The notes: generated from the letters alone by a model not told the origin. A stretch of 11,465 nucleotides of DNA from Deltaproteobacteria bacterium (GCA_016182705.1 JACPGA010000012.1:1-11465), one strand, 5' to 3'. Positions 1-7,126 are shown, counted from the first letter of the stretch. Numbers and translations: made by a program.

Positions 1-2362
1 CCATCGAGCTCTCGTTGACATCCGGCGGGTCTACGGCGATGCCGGTGTCCTTGCACTCGTTTATGTATTTGACCACCTGGTCTGTGTTGCCCATGTCAGA
101 GCCCAGGAGGGCCGCCATGAACTCGACATTGTAGTGGGCCTTTAGGTACGCTGTCTGGAATGACACGAGGGCGTAGGCCGCGCTGTGGCTCTTGTTGAAG
201 CCGTAGCCCGCGAACTTGGCCATGAGGTCGAATATTTTCTCAGCCTTCCTGGGGTCTATCTTGTTGCGCTTGCTGCCCTCGAGGAACTTGTGCCTTTGCT
301 CCTGGAGCATGTTCTCGTCTTTTTTGCCCATCGCCTTACGGAGCACGTCGGCATCACCGGGAGTATATCCGGCGAGCACCTTGGCTATTTCCATGACCTG
401 TTCCTGGTAGACCATGACGCCGTAGGTGTTCTCGAGGATCCCCTTCAACTGCGGGACTTCATAGACGATAGCCGTCTTCTTGTGCTTCCTGTTTATGAAG
501 TCGTCGACCATGCCGCTCTGCAGAGGGCCCGGCCTGTACAGGGCCACGGCAGCGACCATGTCCTCGAAGGTCGTTGGCTTGAGCTTGCGGAGAAGCTCCT
601 TCATGCCGGAGCTTTCAAGCTGGAACACGCCGTTGGAGTCCCCGCTTGCCACAAGGGCGTATGTAGCCTTGTCGTCAAGCGGAAGGTTCTCCAGGTCAAG
701 GTCAACGCCCCTGTTCTGCTTTATGAACTTGATCGCCTTGTCTATGACGGTCAATGTCTTCAAGCCCAGGAAGTCGAACTTCACGAGACCTATCTTCTCG
801 ACGTCCTTCATCGTGAACTGGGTCGTGATGGAGTCTTCCTTCTGCTGCTTGTAAAGCGGCAGGTACTCGTCAAGCGGCTTGTTCGATATGACGACGCCTG
901 CCGCGTGGGTCGAGGCGTGACGGGGAAGCCCCTCAAGGGCTATTGCAGTGTCTATGAGGTCTTTTACCCTGGGGTCCTTCTCATACATCTCCCTGAGCCT
1001 TTGCTCCTGCTTCAGGGCCTCCTCGATGGTGATGTTCAGGGTGTTCGGGACGAGCTTGGCTATCTTGTCGACGTCGCCGTAGGGCATGTCCAGGGCCCTG
1101 CCCACGTCCCTTATGCAGGCCTTGGCCTTCATCTGGCCGAAGGTGATTATCTGAGTGACCTTGTCAACGCCGTACTTCGCGGTGACGTATTTTATTACCT
1201 CGTCCCGTTTTTCGAAGCAGAAGTCGATGTCGATATCAGGCAGGGATATCCTGTCCGGGTTCAAAAACCGCTCGAACAGGAGGTTGTATTTTATCGGGTC
1301 GAGGTTGGTTATTCCGAGTGAATACGCAACAAGGCTTCCCGCTGCCGAGCCCCTGCCCGGCCCGACGGGTATGTCCTTGCTGCGGGCGTACTCGATGAAG
1401 TCGGTCACGATGAGGAAATAACCCGGAAAGCCCATGCCCTTTATGACCTTGAGTTCCTTTTCCAGCCTGTCATAGTACTGGAGGGAGTCGACCTCAAGCC
1501 CTGCTTTCTTCATGGCCGAGAGCCGATGTTCGAGCCCGGCCTTTGCCTTGGAATCGATCGCCGTATCGAGCGTCTCGCCCGGCGGGAGCGGGAAATCAGG
1601 CAGGAAATACTTGCCGAGGTCAAGCTCGAAGTTGCACCTCTCCGCTATCTCTATCGTGTTGGCAAGCGCTTCCGGCGTGTCCTTGAACGCCTCCTGCATC
1701 TCCTGAGGGGTCTTGACATAGAACTCGTCAGTGGAGAACTTCATGCGGTTTGTGGCGTTGACCGTGGTGCCGGTCTGTATGCAAAGGAGCACGTCGTGGA
1801 CGCGGGCGTCCTCTTTTTTGAGGTAATGGCAGTCGTTCGTGGCAACCAGCGGTATGTCGAGCTTTATGCCGAGCTCGATGAGGCGCTTGTTGACGACCTC
1901 CTGCTCGCCGTTGCCAAGGTTATAGGCTACTTCACCGTGGAGGCAGGCGCTAAGGGCTATGAGCCCTTCGTTGTACTCTTTCAACAGCTCCTTGTCGACC
2001 CTTGGCTTGTAATAGAAACCTTCGGTATAGGCCCTTGTGAGGAGCTTGCAGAGGTTCTGGTAGCCCTTGGCGTTTTTGACGAGCAGTACCAGATGGAAGG
2101 CGTACTCGCCCTTGACCGCGGTCTTTTCAGTTCGGCTTCCCGGGGCGACATAGACTTCACAGCCTATAATGGGCTTTATACCCTTTGACATAGCCTTCTG
2201 ATAGAATTCTACAGCGCCGAAGAGGTTGCCGTGGTCGGTAACGGCGATGGCAGGCATCTTCTGCTCTTTGGCAAAGGCTATTAAAGCTTCCGGGCGTATC
2301 GCGCCGTCCAGAAGGCTGTACTGTGTATGAAGATGCAGATGTACGAAATTGGCATGATGCAT
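1..2362 (-). CDS. dnaE: DNA polymerase III alpha subunit, 3' end cut by window edge
   Basis: This is the catalytic subunit of the replicative DNA polymerase (C-family), which extends DNA in the cytoplasm as part of the holoenzyme. About 787 codons are visible of a usual 1100-1200, so the C-terminal part (end of fingers, beta-binding motif, OB fold) lies beyond the left edge. The N-terminal PHP domain opens with HLHLH (His8, His10, His12) and also shows Asp43-His44, Glu69 and His90. The palm carries PDIDIDF with catalytic Asp378 and Asp380, and the third aspartate is Asp530 in KFDFLGL. The GPGRGSAAGS motif is also present. The chosen ATG gives MHHANFVHLHLH, which fits the family. In-frame ATGs at 2374 and 2380 are possible; a weak GGA about 8 nt before 2374 makes that one a real alternative. 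No frameshift is seen. The gene is separated from the upstream dtxR gene by about 230 nt, so it probably has its own promoter. Confidence 0.97.
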   Translation of the reverse strand, partial: MHHANFVHLHLHTQYSLLDGAIRPEALIAFAKEQKMPAIAVTDHGNLFGAVEFYQKAMSKGIKPIIGCEVYVAPGSRTEKTAVKGEYAFHLVLLVKNAKGYQNLCKLLTRAYTEGFYYKPRVDKELLKEYNEGLIALSACLHGEVAYNLGNGEQEVVNKRLIELGIKLDIPLVATNDCHYLKKEDARVHDVLLCIQTGTTVNATNRMKFSTDEFYVKTPQEMQEAFKDTPEALANTIEIAERCNFELDLGKYFLPDFPLPPGETLDTAIDSKAKAGLEHRLSAMKKAGLEVDSLQYYDRLEKELKVIKGMGFPGYFLIVTDFIEYARSKDIPVGPGRGSAAGSLVAYSLGITNLDPIKYNLLFERFLNPDRISLPDIDIDFCFEKRDEVIKYVTAKYGVDKVTQIITFGQMKAKACIRDVGRALDMPYGDVDKIAKLVPNTLNITIEEALKQEQRLREMYEKDPRVKDLIDTAIALEGLPRHASTHAAGVVISNKPLDEYLPLYKQQKEDSITTQFTMKDVEKIGLVKFDFLGLKTLTVIDKAIKFIKQNRGVDLDLENLPLDDKATYALVASGDSNGVFQLESSGMKELLRKLKPTTFEDMVAAVALYRPGPLQSGMVDDFINRKHKKTAIVYEVPQLKGILENTYGVMVYQEQVMEIAKVLAGYTPGDADVLRKAMGKKDENMLQEQRHKFLEGSKRNKIDPRKAEKIFDLMAKFAGYGFNKSHSAAYALVSFQTAYLKAHYNVEFMAALLGSDMGNTDQVVKYINECKDTGIAVDPPDVNESSM

Positions 2363-2380
2363 AGTAGGAAACATTAACAT

Positions 2381-2604
2381 AATCCAATGGTTTTTGGTAG
2401 AGTTTTGAAAGGTTTTTGAGACAAGCCGCCCGATCCGATGTAAAGCGGAGCCGCGCCTTGTTTTTGGGCGTTTCAGGATGGAAAACAGCAGAAAACCCTA
2501 TATGTAATGGCCGGCAGACTTGGCGAAATAGGAAACGGCCCGAAAAACTCCGTTTTGACTGGTTTCCTGGGGCCGCTCAGAATGACATTTTCAAAGAAGA
2601 CTAC
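2381..2604. other. Intergenic region between dtxR-feoA and dnaE, with interleaved inverted repeats
   Basis: I see no convincing gene here. A 109-residue plus-strand frame crosses it but has no family features and runs into dtxR. The stretch should hold the end of the iron operon and the dnaE promoter, but I cannot point to a strong -35/-10 pair or a classic hairpin-plus-U-tract terminator. It contains two perfect inverted repeats, 7 bp (2530-2536 with 2562-2568) and 6 bp (2536-2541 with 2570-2575). Their arms alternate, so the two stems cross as in an H-type pseudoknot. Confidence 0.5.
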
Positions 2605-3276
2605 CTACTCCAGCTTCTTTACGTAAATCTCCTTTATTATCTCCGGGTCAAGGGCCAGGGTCGTCTCGCCGAGCTGAATGACAAAGGCTGGCCTCTTCTG
2701 GTGCACCCTCACATTACTGCCTGGAACTATACCAAGAGTGCCTAATTTATCGAGCCTCATATGAGAGTTCGAAGCTATGAATATTATCCTGCCCCTGTCT
2801 CCGACATCCAGGACATTGAGCTGCTGGACTATGGGCTTCAATTCGTCTTTTGAACGTTTGCAGCAGGCGCCGCGTGGTATCGGAAGCCCGTGCGGGCAGG
2901 TCGGCGGATGCCCAAGGAGCGTGCAGATGGAATCAGTCACTTCCGGAGAGAGGGTATGCTCGAAGGAGCAGGCGTTTTTTTCGAGGTCGTCTTCAGGCAG
3001 GGCAAGGACTTCGGTCAGGAGCCTTTCCGCGAGCCTGTGCCTCCGTATAGCCGCCTCGGCAAGACGCTCGCCTTCCTTCGTAAGGGTAATGGTGTCGCCC
3101 GCGATGGTGACGAGGCCTCCTGACATCATCTTCTGGAGGGTTTCGATGTTGGCCTCCTCGGCGACCTCCTCTATCCCTAACAGCTCGTTTATGGAGCTGC
3201 TGCCGAGCTCTCTCTGAGACCAGATGAACTCAAGCACTTCGTCAACCGCTTTGTCCGCTGCTTTGTCTTTTATCAT
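2605..3276 (-). CDS. DtxR/IdeR-family metal-dependent regulator with C-terminal FeoA-like domain
   Basis: The protein has 223 residues and is a predicted cytoplasmic metal-sensing DNA-binding protein. Residues 8-75 form the winged helix-turn-helix. Residues 78-120 form the dimerisation and metal domain, with HRLAERLL (His80, Glu84) and CSFEH (Cys103, Glu106, His107), matching the Cys102-Glu105-His106 site of DtxR rather than the Glu-rich MntR site. The DtxR ligand Met10 aligns with Glu13 and His98 with Glu99, so metal preference is uncertain. A Cys-rich linker follows (CPHGLPIP and a Cys138-Cys139 pair). Residues 150-222 form an SH3-like FeoA-type domain. ATG at 3276 is preferred because TAAGGAG lies 6 nt upstream; an ATG two codons earlier directly abuts this site. 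The gene begins 30 nt after feoB and is probably cotranscribed with it. The family is clear. Whether it controls feoB, or its FeoA domain contacts FeoB, is inference. Confidence 0.9.
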   Translation of the reverse strand: MIKDKAADKAVDEVLEFIWSQRELGSSSINELLGIEEVAEEANIETLQKMMSGGLVTIAGDTITLTKEGERLAEAAIRRHRLAERLLTEVLALPEDDLEKNACSFEHTLSPEVTDSICTLLGHPPTCPHGLPIPRGACCKRSKDELKPIVQQLNVLDVGDRGRIIFIASNSHMRLDKLGTLGIVPGSNVRVHQKRPAFVIQLGETTLALDPEIIKEIYVKKLE

Positions 3277-3306
3277 TATCATCTCCTAACCCTGGCGACC
3301 GTTGTA

Positions 3307-5247
3307 TTACAGGGTCACACCCGAAAATCTTATGAGGAAGTTTACAATCGCGCCCACCAGCACGGCGAACGGGAATATGAATACAGACATCCAGATTGCC
3401 GCCTTGAGTCCCCTCTCCTTCACTATCATGAGGAGGTTTGCGATGCAGGGCACGAAAAGCGTCATGGTCACGAGGCTCACTACGACTTGAATATTGTCGA
3501 GCAGGCCGTCCCTCTGCATGTCAAGAAGCCCGGCTGCTCCGTAGTCGCGCCTCAGGAACCCTATTATGAAAGCGTTGGCCGCCTCTGCCGGAAGATCAAG
3601 GAGCGTTACCACCACAGGCGAAGCCGCGGCCTGCATGGCGATGAGCCCGTTGGTCTTATCAAGAACGTAAAGTATGAAAGTGCCGATGATGAAAAGCGGC
3701 ACGGCTTCCTTCAAGTACCATTCCACTCTCACCAGTGTTTTCAATGCCATGTTTGAGAACTGGGGCATCCTCATGGGAGGGATCTCAAGGATGAAGTCAG
3801 AGGTCTGGCCCGGAAGCACCTTCGAGGCCAGAAGGCCCACGATGAAAAGTACTATCAGCACTATGGCGGCCCATAAAACCGTCGCCCCGACAGACACCGA
3901 GCCGAGCATGCCAAGGATGACCCCGAGCTGCGCCGAGCACGGAATGCCGAGGGCCAGGAGGAGGGTCACTATCATCCGCTCCTTTTTAGTCTCGAGTATT
4001 CCCGTGGTCAGCAGGACGGCTTTTCCGTTCAGGCCCATCATCCTGAATATCCTGTCTACCATGACGGCGAGCCTGGGCAGATAGCCTGAGTCTTCGAGAA
4101 AACTGAAGAATATGAAAAAGAAGCTCACTATGGGCAGCACTATGGCTATGGCGTAGGTGAAGGCCATGGTTATCATGCCGTAAGGGCCGACCAGAAGGTC
4201 GAATATGAGCCCGCCGGGCGTGAACGCGAGAGCGACCATGCGCCGGGCCCAGGGTGTGACATAGGTGCCGAAGACGGTCTCTTCGAGGAAGTCTACGCTC
4301 ACACCCGCGCCGAAGACCCCGACGAACTCGTACATGAAAGCAAGGACAAGCAACAGGACCGGAATGCCCCAGACAGGGTGCATGGTGACCGAGCCCAGAA
4401 AGGAGGCGATCTTGCCTTTTCCGAGCGGCTCCTGTTTTACTACCTGAGCGACTATGGAATCTACCTTCCTGAGCCTTGCCTTGTTGATGAGGTAGCCGAC
4501 GGGTTCGGGAAAGCGGGCCTGCACAGAGGCTCGTATGTCTTCTATCCTGCCTATATCCTCAGGGCTGAAAGAAGCATTCATCCACGGGGCAAGCGTCGAG
4601 TCGCCTGAAAGGACCATGATGGCGATAGACCTTGCGGATATGCGGTTTTTCGGGATGAGCGGTTCGAGTTTTTTTATGCCGCCTTCGATGGCGTCGTGGT
4701 AAACGGTAGCGTAAGTCCCCGGGGCGGCGCGGTTGTAAAAGGCGGCTTCCAGCTTGTCGAGGTTCCATCGCTGGGTTGCTATGGTGGGCACGACCTTGAG
4801 GCCAAGGAGCTTCGAGAGCGCGGCTGAATCAATGGTTATGCCCCTTTCGCCAGCCTCGTCGTACATATTGAGGGCAAGCGTCATGGGAAGCCCCATCTCC
4901 ATGAGCTGCAGCGTTATCAGCAGGCTCCTCCGGAGGTTCTTGGAGTCCATGACCTGGAGGGCCGAGCCTATGTCCTCATTGAGGAGTATGTCCCTGGTGA
5001 CGCGCTCGTCCTCTGACATCGGCACCAGGCTGTTGACGCCGGGGCTATCAATGATGCCGAGCCTCTTGCCGCCGAAGCGGGCCATGCCCTTGGATATCTC
5101 GACCGAGGTGCCGGGGTAGTTGGAAACAGTCGCGTACCTGCCCGTGAGGGCCCCGAATATGACTGATTTGCCGACATTGGGGTTGCCGATGAGGACCAGC
5201 CATTTCTCAACGGCCTTGCTGAGGTTTTCACTTTCGGTATTGTGCAT
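3307..5247 (-). CDS. feoB: Ferrous iron transporter FeoB, possibly lacking one membrane-domain motif
   Basis: This is an inner-membrane Fe(II) uptake protein with an N-terminal GTPase. At 646 residues it is shorter than E. coli FeoB (about 773). G motifs are G1 GNPNVGKS (21-28), G2 near SNYPGT (42-47), G3 DSPG (67-70) and G4 NMYD (127-130). A helical GDI-like domain follows, then a polytopic membrane domain from about residue 285. That domain has LEDSGYLPRLAVMVDR, the ALGIPCSAQLG gate-type motif and FVPCIAN near the C terminus. At residues 410-420 the sequence passes directly from GKAVL to LTTGILET. I recall about 13 residues with a GCDTMA-type motif at this point in close relatives (see findings). 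The ATG has no clear Shine-Dalgarno and lies 9 nt after a Fur box. No stand-alone feoA is nearby; a FeoA-like domain is in the next gene. Identity is firm, function less so. Confidence 0.95.
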   Translation of the reverse strand: MHNTESENLSKAVEKWLVLIGNPNVGKSVIFGALTGRYATVSNYPGTSVEISKGMARFGGKRLGIIDSPGVNSLVPMSEDERVTRDILLNEDIGSALQVMDSKNLRRSLLITLQLMEMGLPMTLALNMYDEAGERGITIDSAALSKLLGLKVVPTIATQRWNLDKLEAAFYNRAAPGTYATVYHDAIEGGIKKLEPLIPKNRISARSIAIMVLSGDSTLAPWMNASFSPEDIGRIEDIRASVQARFPEPVGYLINKARLRKVDSIVAQVVKQEPLGKGKIASFLGSVTMHPVWGIPVLLLVLAFMYEFVGVFGAGVSVDFLEETVFGTYVTPWARRMVALAFTPGGLIFDLLVGPYGMITMAFTYAIAIVLPIVSFFFIFFSFLEDSGYLPRLAVMVDRIFRMMGLNGKAVLLTTGILETKKERMIVTLLLALGIPCSAQLGVILGMLGSVSVGATVLWAAIVLIVLFIVGLLASKVLPGQTSDFILEIPPMRMPQFSNMALKTLVRVEWYLKEAVPLFIIGTFILYVLDKTNGLIAMQAAASPVVVTLLDLPAEAANAFIIGFLRRDYGAAGLLDMQRDGLLDNIQVVVSLVTMTLFVPCIANLLMIVKERGLKAAIWMSVFIFPFAVLVGAIVNFLIRFSGVTL

Positions 5248-5256
5248 TGGTTAGAT

Positions 5257-5275
5257 GATAATAACTTTCATTTTC
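5257..5275 (-). promoter_or_regulatory. Fur box in front of feoB
   Basis: The minus-strand sequence GAAAATGAAAGTTATTATC matches 15 of 19 positions of the E. coli-type Fur consensus GATAATGATAATCATTATC. It lies in the 47-nt gap between fur and feoB. A TATTAT element inside it (5258-5263) could be the -10 box, so Fur-Fe(II) binding would block the promoter. The match is by eye; the position and the neighbouring fur gene support it. Confidence 0.75.
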
Positions 5276-5294
5276 AATTGCAAGGCAAAAAAAC

Positions 5295-5729
5295 TCAAAC
5301 GCAGTCCGGGCAGTAGCCGTACAGCTCAAGCTTGTGGTTCACTACGGTAAACCCGAGCTTTTTGGCGGCCTCCATCTGGAGCTGCTCTATCTTCTGGTTG
5401 GAAAATTCAGCTATCCTGGAGCACTTTATGCAGATTATGTGGTCGTGGTGGCCGTCTTCCGGGAGGTTCTCGTACCGTGTCTGACCGTCCCCGAACTGAC
5501 GGGCAATGGCAAGGCCGGACTCGGTCAGGAGCTTCATAGTCCTGTAGACGGTTGCATAGCCGATGTTCGGCGTTTTTCTTTTAACTTTTTTAAGGAGTTC
5601 GTCGAGGCTTATGTGGGTGTTGGTCTTGAAGAAGGTGTCGGCGATGTAGTCCCTCTGGGCCGTTGACTTCAGCCCCTTCGTCTCGATGTACGATTTGAGG
5701 ACATCCATCTTGTTGACTATTTCTGTCAC
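5295..5729 (-). CDS. fur: Fur-family ferric uptake regulator
   Basis: The protein has 144 residues from a GTG start, a normal Fur length. It is a cytoplasmic dimeric metal-dependent repressor. Residues 1-75 are the winged helix, with TAQRD near residue 23 and the recognition helix in NIGYATVYRTMKLL (55-68). The dimerisation domain has the metal-site cluster HHDH (94-97), Glu115 and His132. Two CxxC pairs, Cys100/Cys103 and Cys140/Cys143, fit a structural zinc site. The GTG is preferred because CAGG sits 5 nt before the TGCCT spacer ends. An ATG at 5708 is in frame but has no ribosome site. Longer in-frame extension would run into the tRNA gene. The start lies 30 nt after tRNA-Gly, so fur is probably transcribed with the tRNA. 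A Fur box and feoB follow directly. Fur is favoured over PerR or Zur by this context, not by a decisive residue. Confidence 0.9.
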   Translation of the reverse strand: MTEIVNKMDVLKSYIETKGLKSTAQRDYIADTFFKTNTHISLDELLKKVKRKTPNIGYATVYRTMKLLTESGLAIARQFGDGQTRYENLPEDGHHDHIICIKCSRIAEFSNQKIEQLQMEAAKKLGFTVVNHKLELYGYCPDCV

Positions 5730-5734
5730 AGGCA

Positions 5735-5747
5735 CCTGAGTTTCAGG
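5735..5747 (-). repeat. Small perfect hairpin between tRNA-Gly and fur
   Basis: CCTGA and TCAGG form a 5-bp perfect stem with a 3-nt loop, immediately before the proposed fur GTG. It could be a processing site for a tRNA-fur transcript or could affect fur translation, because the CAGG ribosome site is in its 3' arm. The T5 tract lies before this stem, not after it, so it is not a standard terminator. Function is inferred. Confidence 0.35.
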
Positions 5748-5759
5748 ACGGGGAAAAAT

Positions 5760-5835
5760 TGGAGCGGGAGACGGGGCTCGAACCCGCGACCTCAACCTTG
5801 GCAAGGTTGCGCTCTACCAACTGAGCTACTCCCGC
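5760..5835 (-). tRNA. tRNA-Gly (anticodon GCC)
   Basis: This is a 76-nt cloverleaf on the minus strand. The acceptor stem is GCGGGAG paired with CTCCCGC. The D arm carries GCTC and AGTTGGTAGA, the anticodon stem CAACC/GGTTG encloses loop TTGCCAA with anticodon GCC, and the T arm has GGTTCGAGCC. The discriminator base is T and CCA is encoded. A promoter and an 80-nt leader lie upstream; fur starts 30 nt downstream. Confidence 0.97.
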
Positions 5836-5881
5836 AATGTTTTTTATGGCGATTTTCTTGCCTGGCCTGAAGGGCCGGGAA

Positions 5882-5900
5882 GGCACAAGCAGCTCGTGCC
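5882..5900 (-). repeat. Hairpin in the tRNA-Gly leader
   Basis: On the minus strand, GGCACGAGCTGCTTGTGCC folds into an 8-bp stem (one G-U pair) with a 3-nt loop. It lies between the predicted tRNA promoter and the mature 5' end. No T tract follows, so it is not a terminator. It may be a structure in the precursor leader; the role is not shown. Confidence 0.4.
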
Positions 5901-5924
5901 GGAAAGCATCGTCATCAACAGGAT

Positions 5925-5954
5925 ACTAAATAACATAACTGTAAAAATTGTCAA
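5925..5954 (-). promoter_or_regulatory. Sigma70-type promoter for tRNA-Gly (and probably fur)
   Basis: A perfect -35 TTGACA (5949-5954) is followed after 18 nt by TTTAGT (5925-5930), a 4/6 match to the -10 consensus. With 16-nt spacing, TATTTA is a weaker alternative. Transcription would begin near 5918, giving a leader of about 80 nt before the tRNA. It is the only strong promoter-like sequence in the 184-nt spacer. Confidence 0.6.
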
Positions 5955-6019
5955 GGAGATATTTGCCGTTTTTAAGGCTTTTTACCGCCTGACCGCCGAA
6001 ATGAGCAAAAAAAACAGGG

Positions 6020-7123
6020 TTACTGATTAAAGAAGCCTTTGTATACTTCAAGGGTCCTCAAAGCTATGTTGTCCCAATCATACTCCCCTCTAACAAGGGG
6101 GATGTAACTGCCGCGGGTCGAGGAAATGCCTTTGAAATCGGCAAGGGCCCTTGAAAGCGCGTCCGAGTCGCCTGACCTGAAGTAGCAACCCTTGTCAAGT
6201 GGCACTTCCAGGTGCTGCGGTATGTCGCTTATGAGCGCCGGAAGCCCGTAAGAGAGCGCCTCCAGCAGGGCTATGGGCAGCCCCTCGAAAAAGGACGGCA
6301 GCACGAAGATGCCAGCGTTTGAAAAAAGCTCACCGAGAGAGTCGCCGGACTGGAAGCCCGCGAGCACGACTCCTGGCGCCTCTTTAGCCATCGCTTTTAT
6401 CTTCCTGCTGTAGTCGGTCTCATGGTCGGCGTCGCCCGCGATAACGACCTTGAAAGATGGATTTTTCAACGCCCTATACGCGTCGATGAGGACTTCCAGC
6501 CCCTTTTCCGGGACGAACCTGCAAGCCGTGAACACATATTCGCGTGGCTTCAGCCCGAACCGCTTCATCATCGGGCCGGGCGGTATCAAAGCGGGGATAG
6601 TTACTCCGTTCGGGATTATTACGGCATCCCTGTTGTAGAGCTCTTTTATATGCTCTCTTATTCCCTTTGAGATTGTGATTACGGCTGAGGCCGACCTTAC
6701 TCCGGCGCTCTCCCCGAGCTTCAGAATGGTCTTGGCCGCCCTGCCCCACTTGGCCCTCATGTAATCAGGGCCGTGGTGGGTCATGACCACTTTAATGCCG
6801 CCAGCCCTCGCCACAGGCGCTAACAGGGCCGGGCCGATGCCGTGAATGTGGAGTATGTCCGGACGGCCCGCGATCGTCCTCATCGCGGCAAGCGTTGTGT
6901 GCGTTATAGCCTCTAATGATTTTTTCTTCGGGCACCAGAGGTGGATGAACCTGACGCCTTTCCATTCCTTCAGGCGCGCTCTCTCCGGGATGTACGGCGT
7001 CCTCGTGAATACCGTGACTTCGCACCCGAGCCTGACGAGCCTCGGGTAGAGCTCCTCGCAATGCCTCTCCACCCCGCCCTGTACTCCGGGGAAACCTCTT
7101 GTGCCAGCGACAAATATCTTCAT
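6020..7123 (-). CDS. GT4-family glycosyltransferase (GT-B fold)
   Basis: The protein has 367 residues and no membrane segment, so it probably acts at the cytoplasmic face of the membrane, moving a nucleotide-activated sugar onto a lipid-linked acceptor. The N-terminal Rossmann domain begins VAGTRGFPGVQGGVE (5-19), the glycine-rich acceptor-side motif. The C-terminal donor domain has RFVPEKG (202-208), with the Arg/Lys that contact the nucleotide phosphates, and the retaining GT4 E-x7-E motif at Glu280 to Glu288 (EGLPIALLE). The ATG begins 3 nt after the radical SAM stop codon and has no strong ribosome site, suggesting coupled translation. It is the last gene of the polysaccharide operon; a T8 tract lies just after it (about 6007-6014) but has no convincing stem. 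Donor and linkage cannot be read from sequence. Confidence 0.9.
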   Translation of the reverse strand: MKIFVAGTRGFPGVQGGVERHCEELYPRLVRLGCEVTVFTRTPYIPERARLKEWKGVRFIHLWCPKKKSLEAITHTTLAAMRTIAGRPDILHIHGIGPALLAPVARAGGIKVVMTHHGPDYMRAKWGRAAKTILKLGESAGVRSASAVITISKGIREHIKELYNRDAVIIPNGVTIPALIPPGPMMKRFGLKPREYVFTACRFVPEKGLEVLIDAYRALKNPSFKVVIAGDADHETDYSRKIKAMAKEAPGVVLAGFQSGDSLGELFSNAGIFVLPSFFEGLPIALLEALSYGLPALISDIPQHLEVPLDKGCYFRSGDSDALSRALADFKGISSTRGSYIPLVRGEYDWDNIALRTLEVYKGFFNQ

Positions 7124-7126
7124 GCG

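Noticed and set aside
185..1321. Plus-strand open frame of 378 codons antisense to dnaE, and another of 220 codons at 1526-2188
   Set aside because: Both lie wholly inside dnaE, whose protein is clearly conserved. They show no family motif and are explained by codon bias of the gene opposite.
2416..2745. Plus-strand frame of 109 codons in the gap beside dtxR-feoA
   Set aside because: It has no recognisable domain or ribosome site and runs into the end of the dtxR gene on the other strand.
5730..5804. N-terminal extension of Fur to a 169-residue protein
   Set aside because: The extra residues are encoded by the tRNA-Gly gene and by its trailer, and start MPRLRSRVRAPSP, which has no Fur homology.
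5918..5954. A second Fur box in the tRNA-Gly/fur promoter
   Set aside because: The best alignment I could make matches only about 11 of 19 positions, which AT-rich sequence gives by chance.
5760..6019. tRNA-Gly as an integration site for a genomic island carrying the polysaccharide genes
   Set aside because: The glycan genes lie on the 5' side of the tRNA, there is no integrase, and no duplicated 3' tRNA end is visible. Islands normally use the 3' end.
6000..6019. Intrinsic terminator after the last glycosyltransferase
   Set aside because: A T8 tract is present on the minus strand, but the sequence before it forms only a 3-bp stem, so a terminator cannot be supported.
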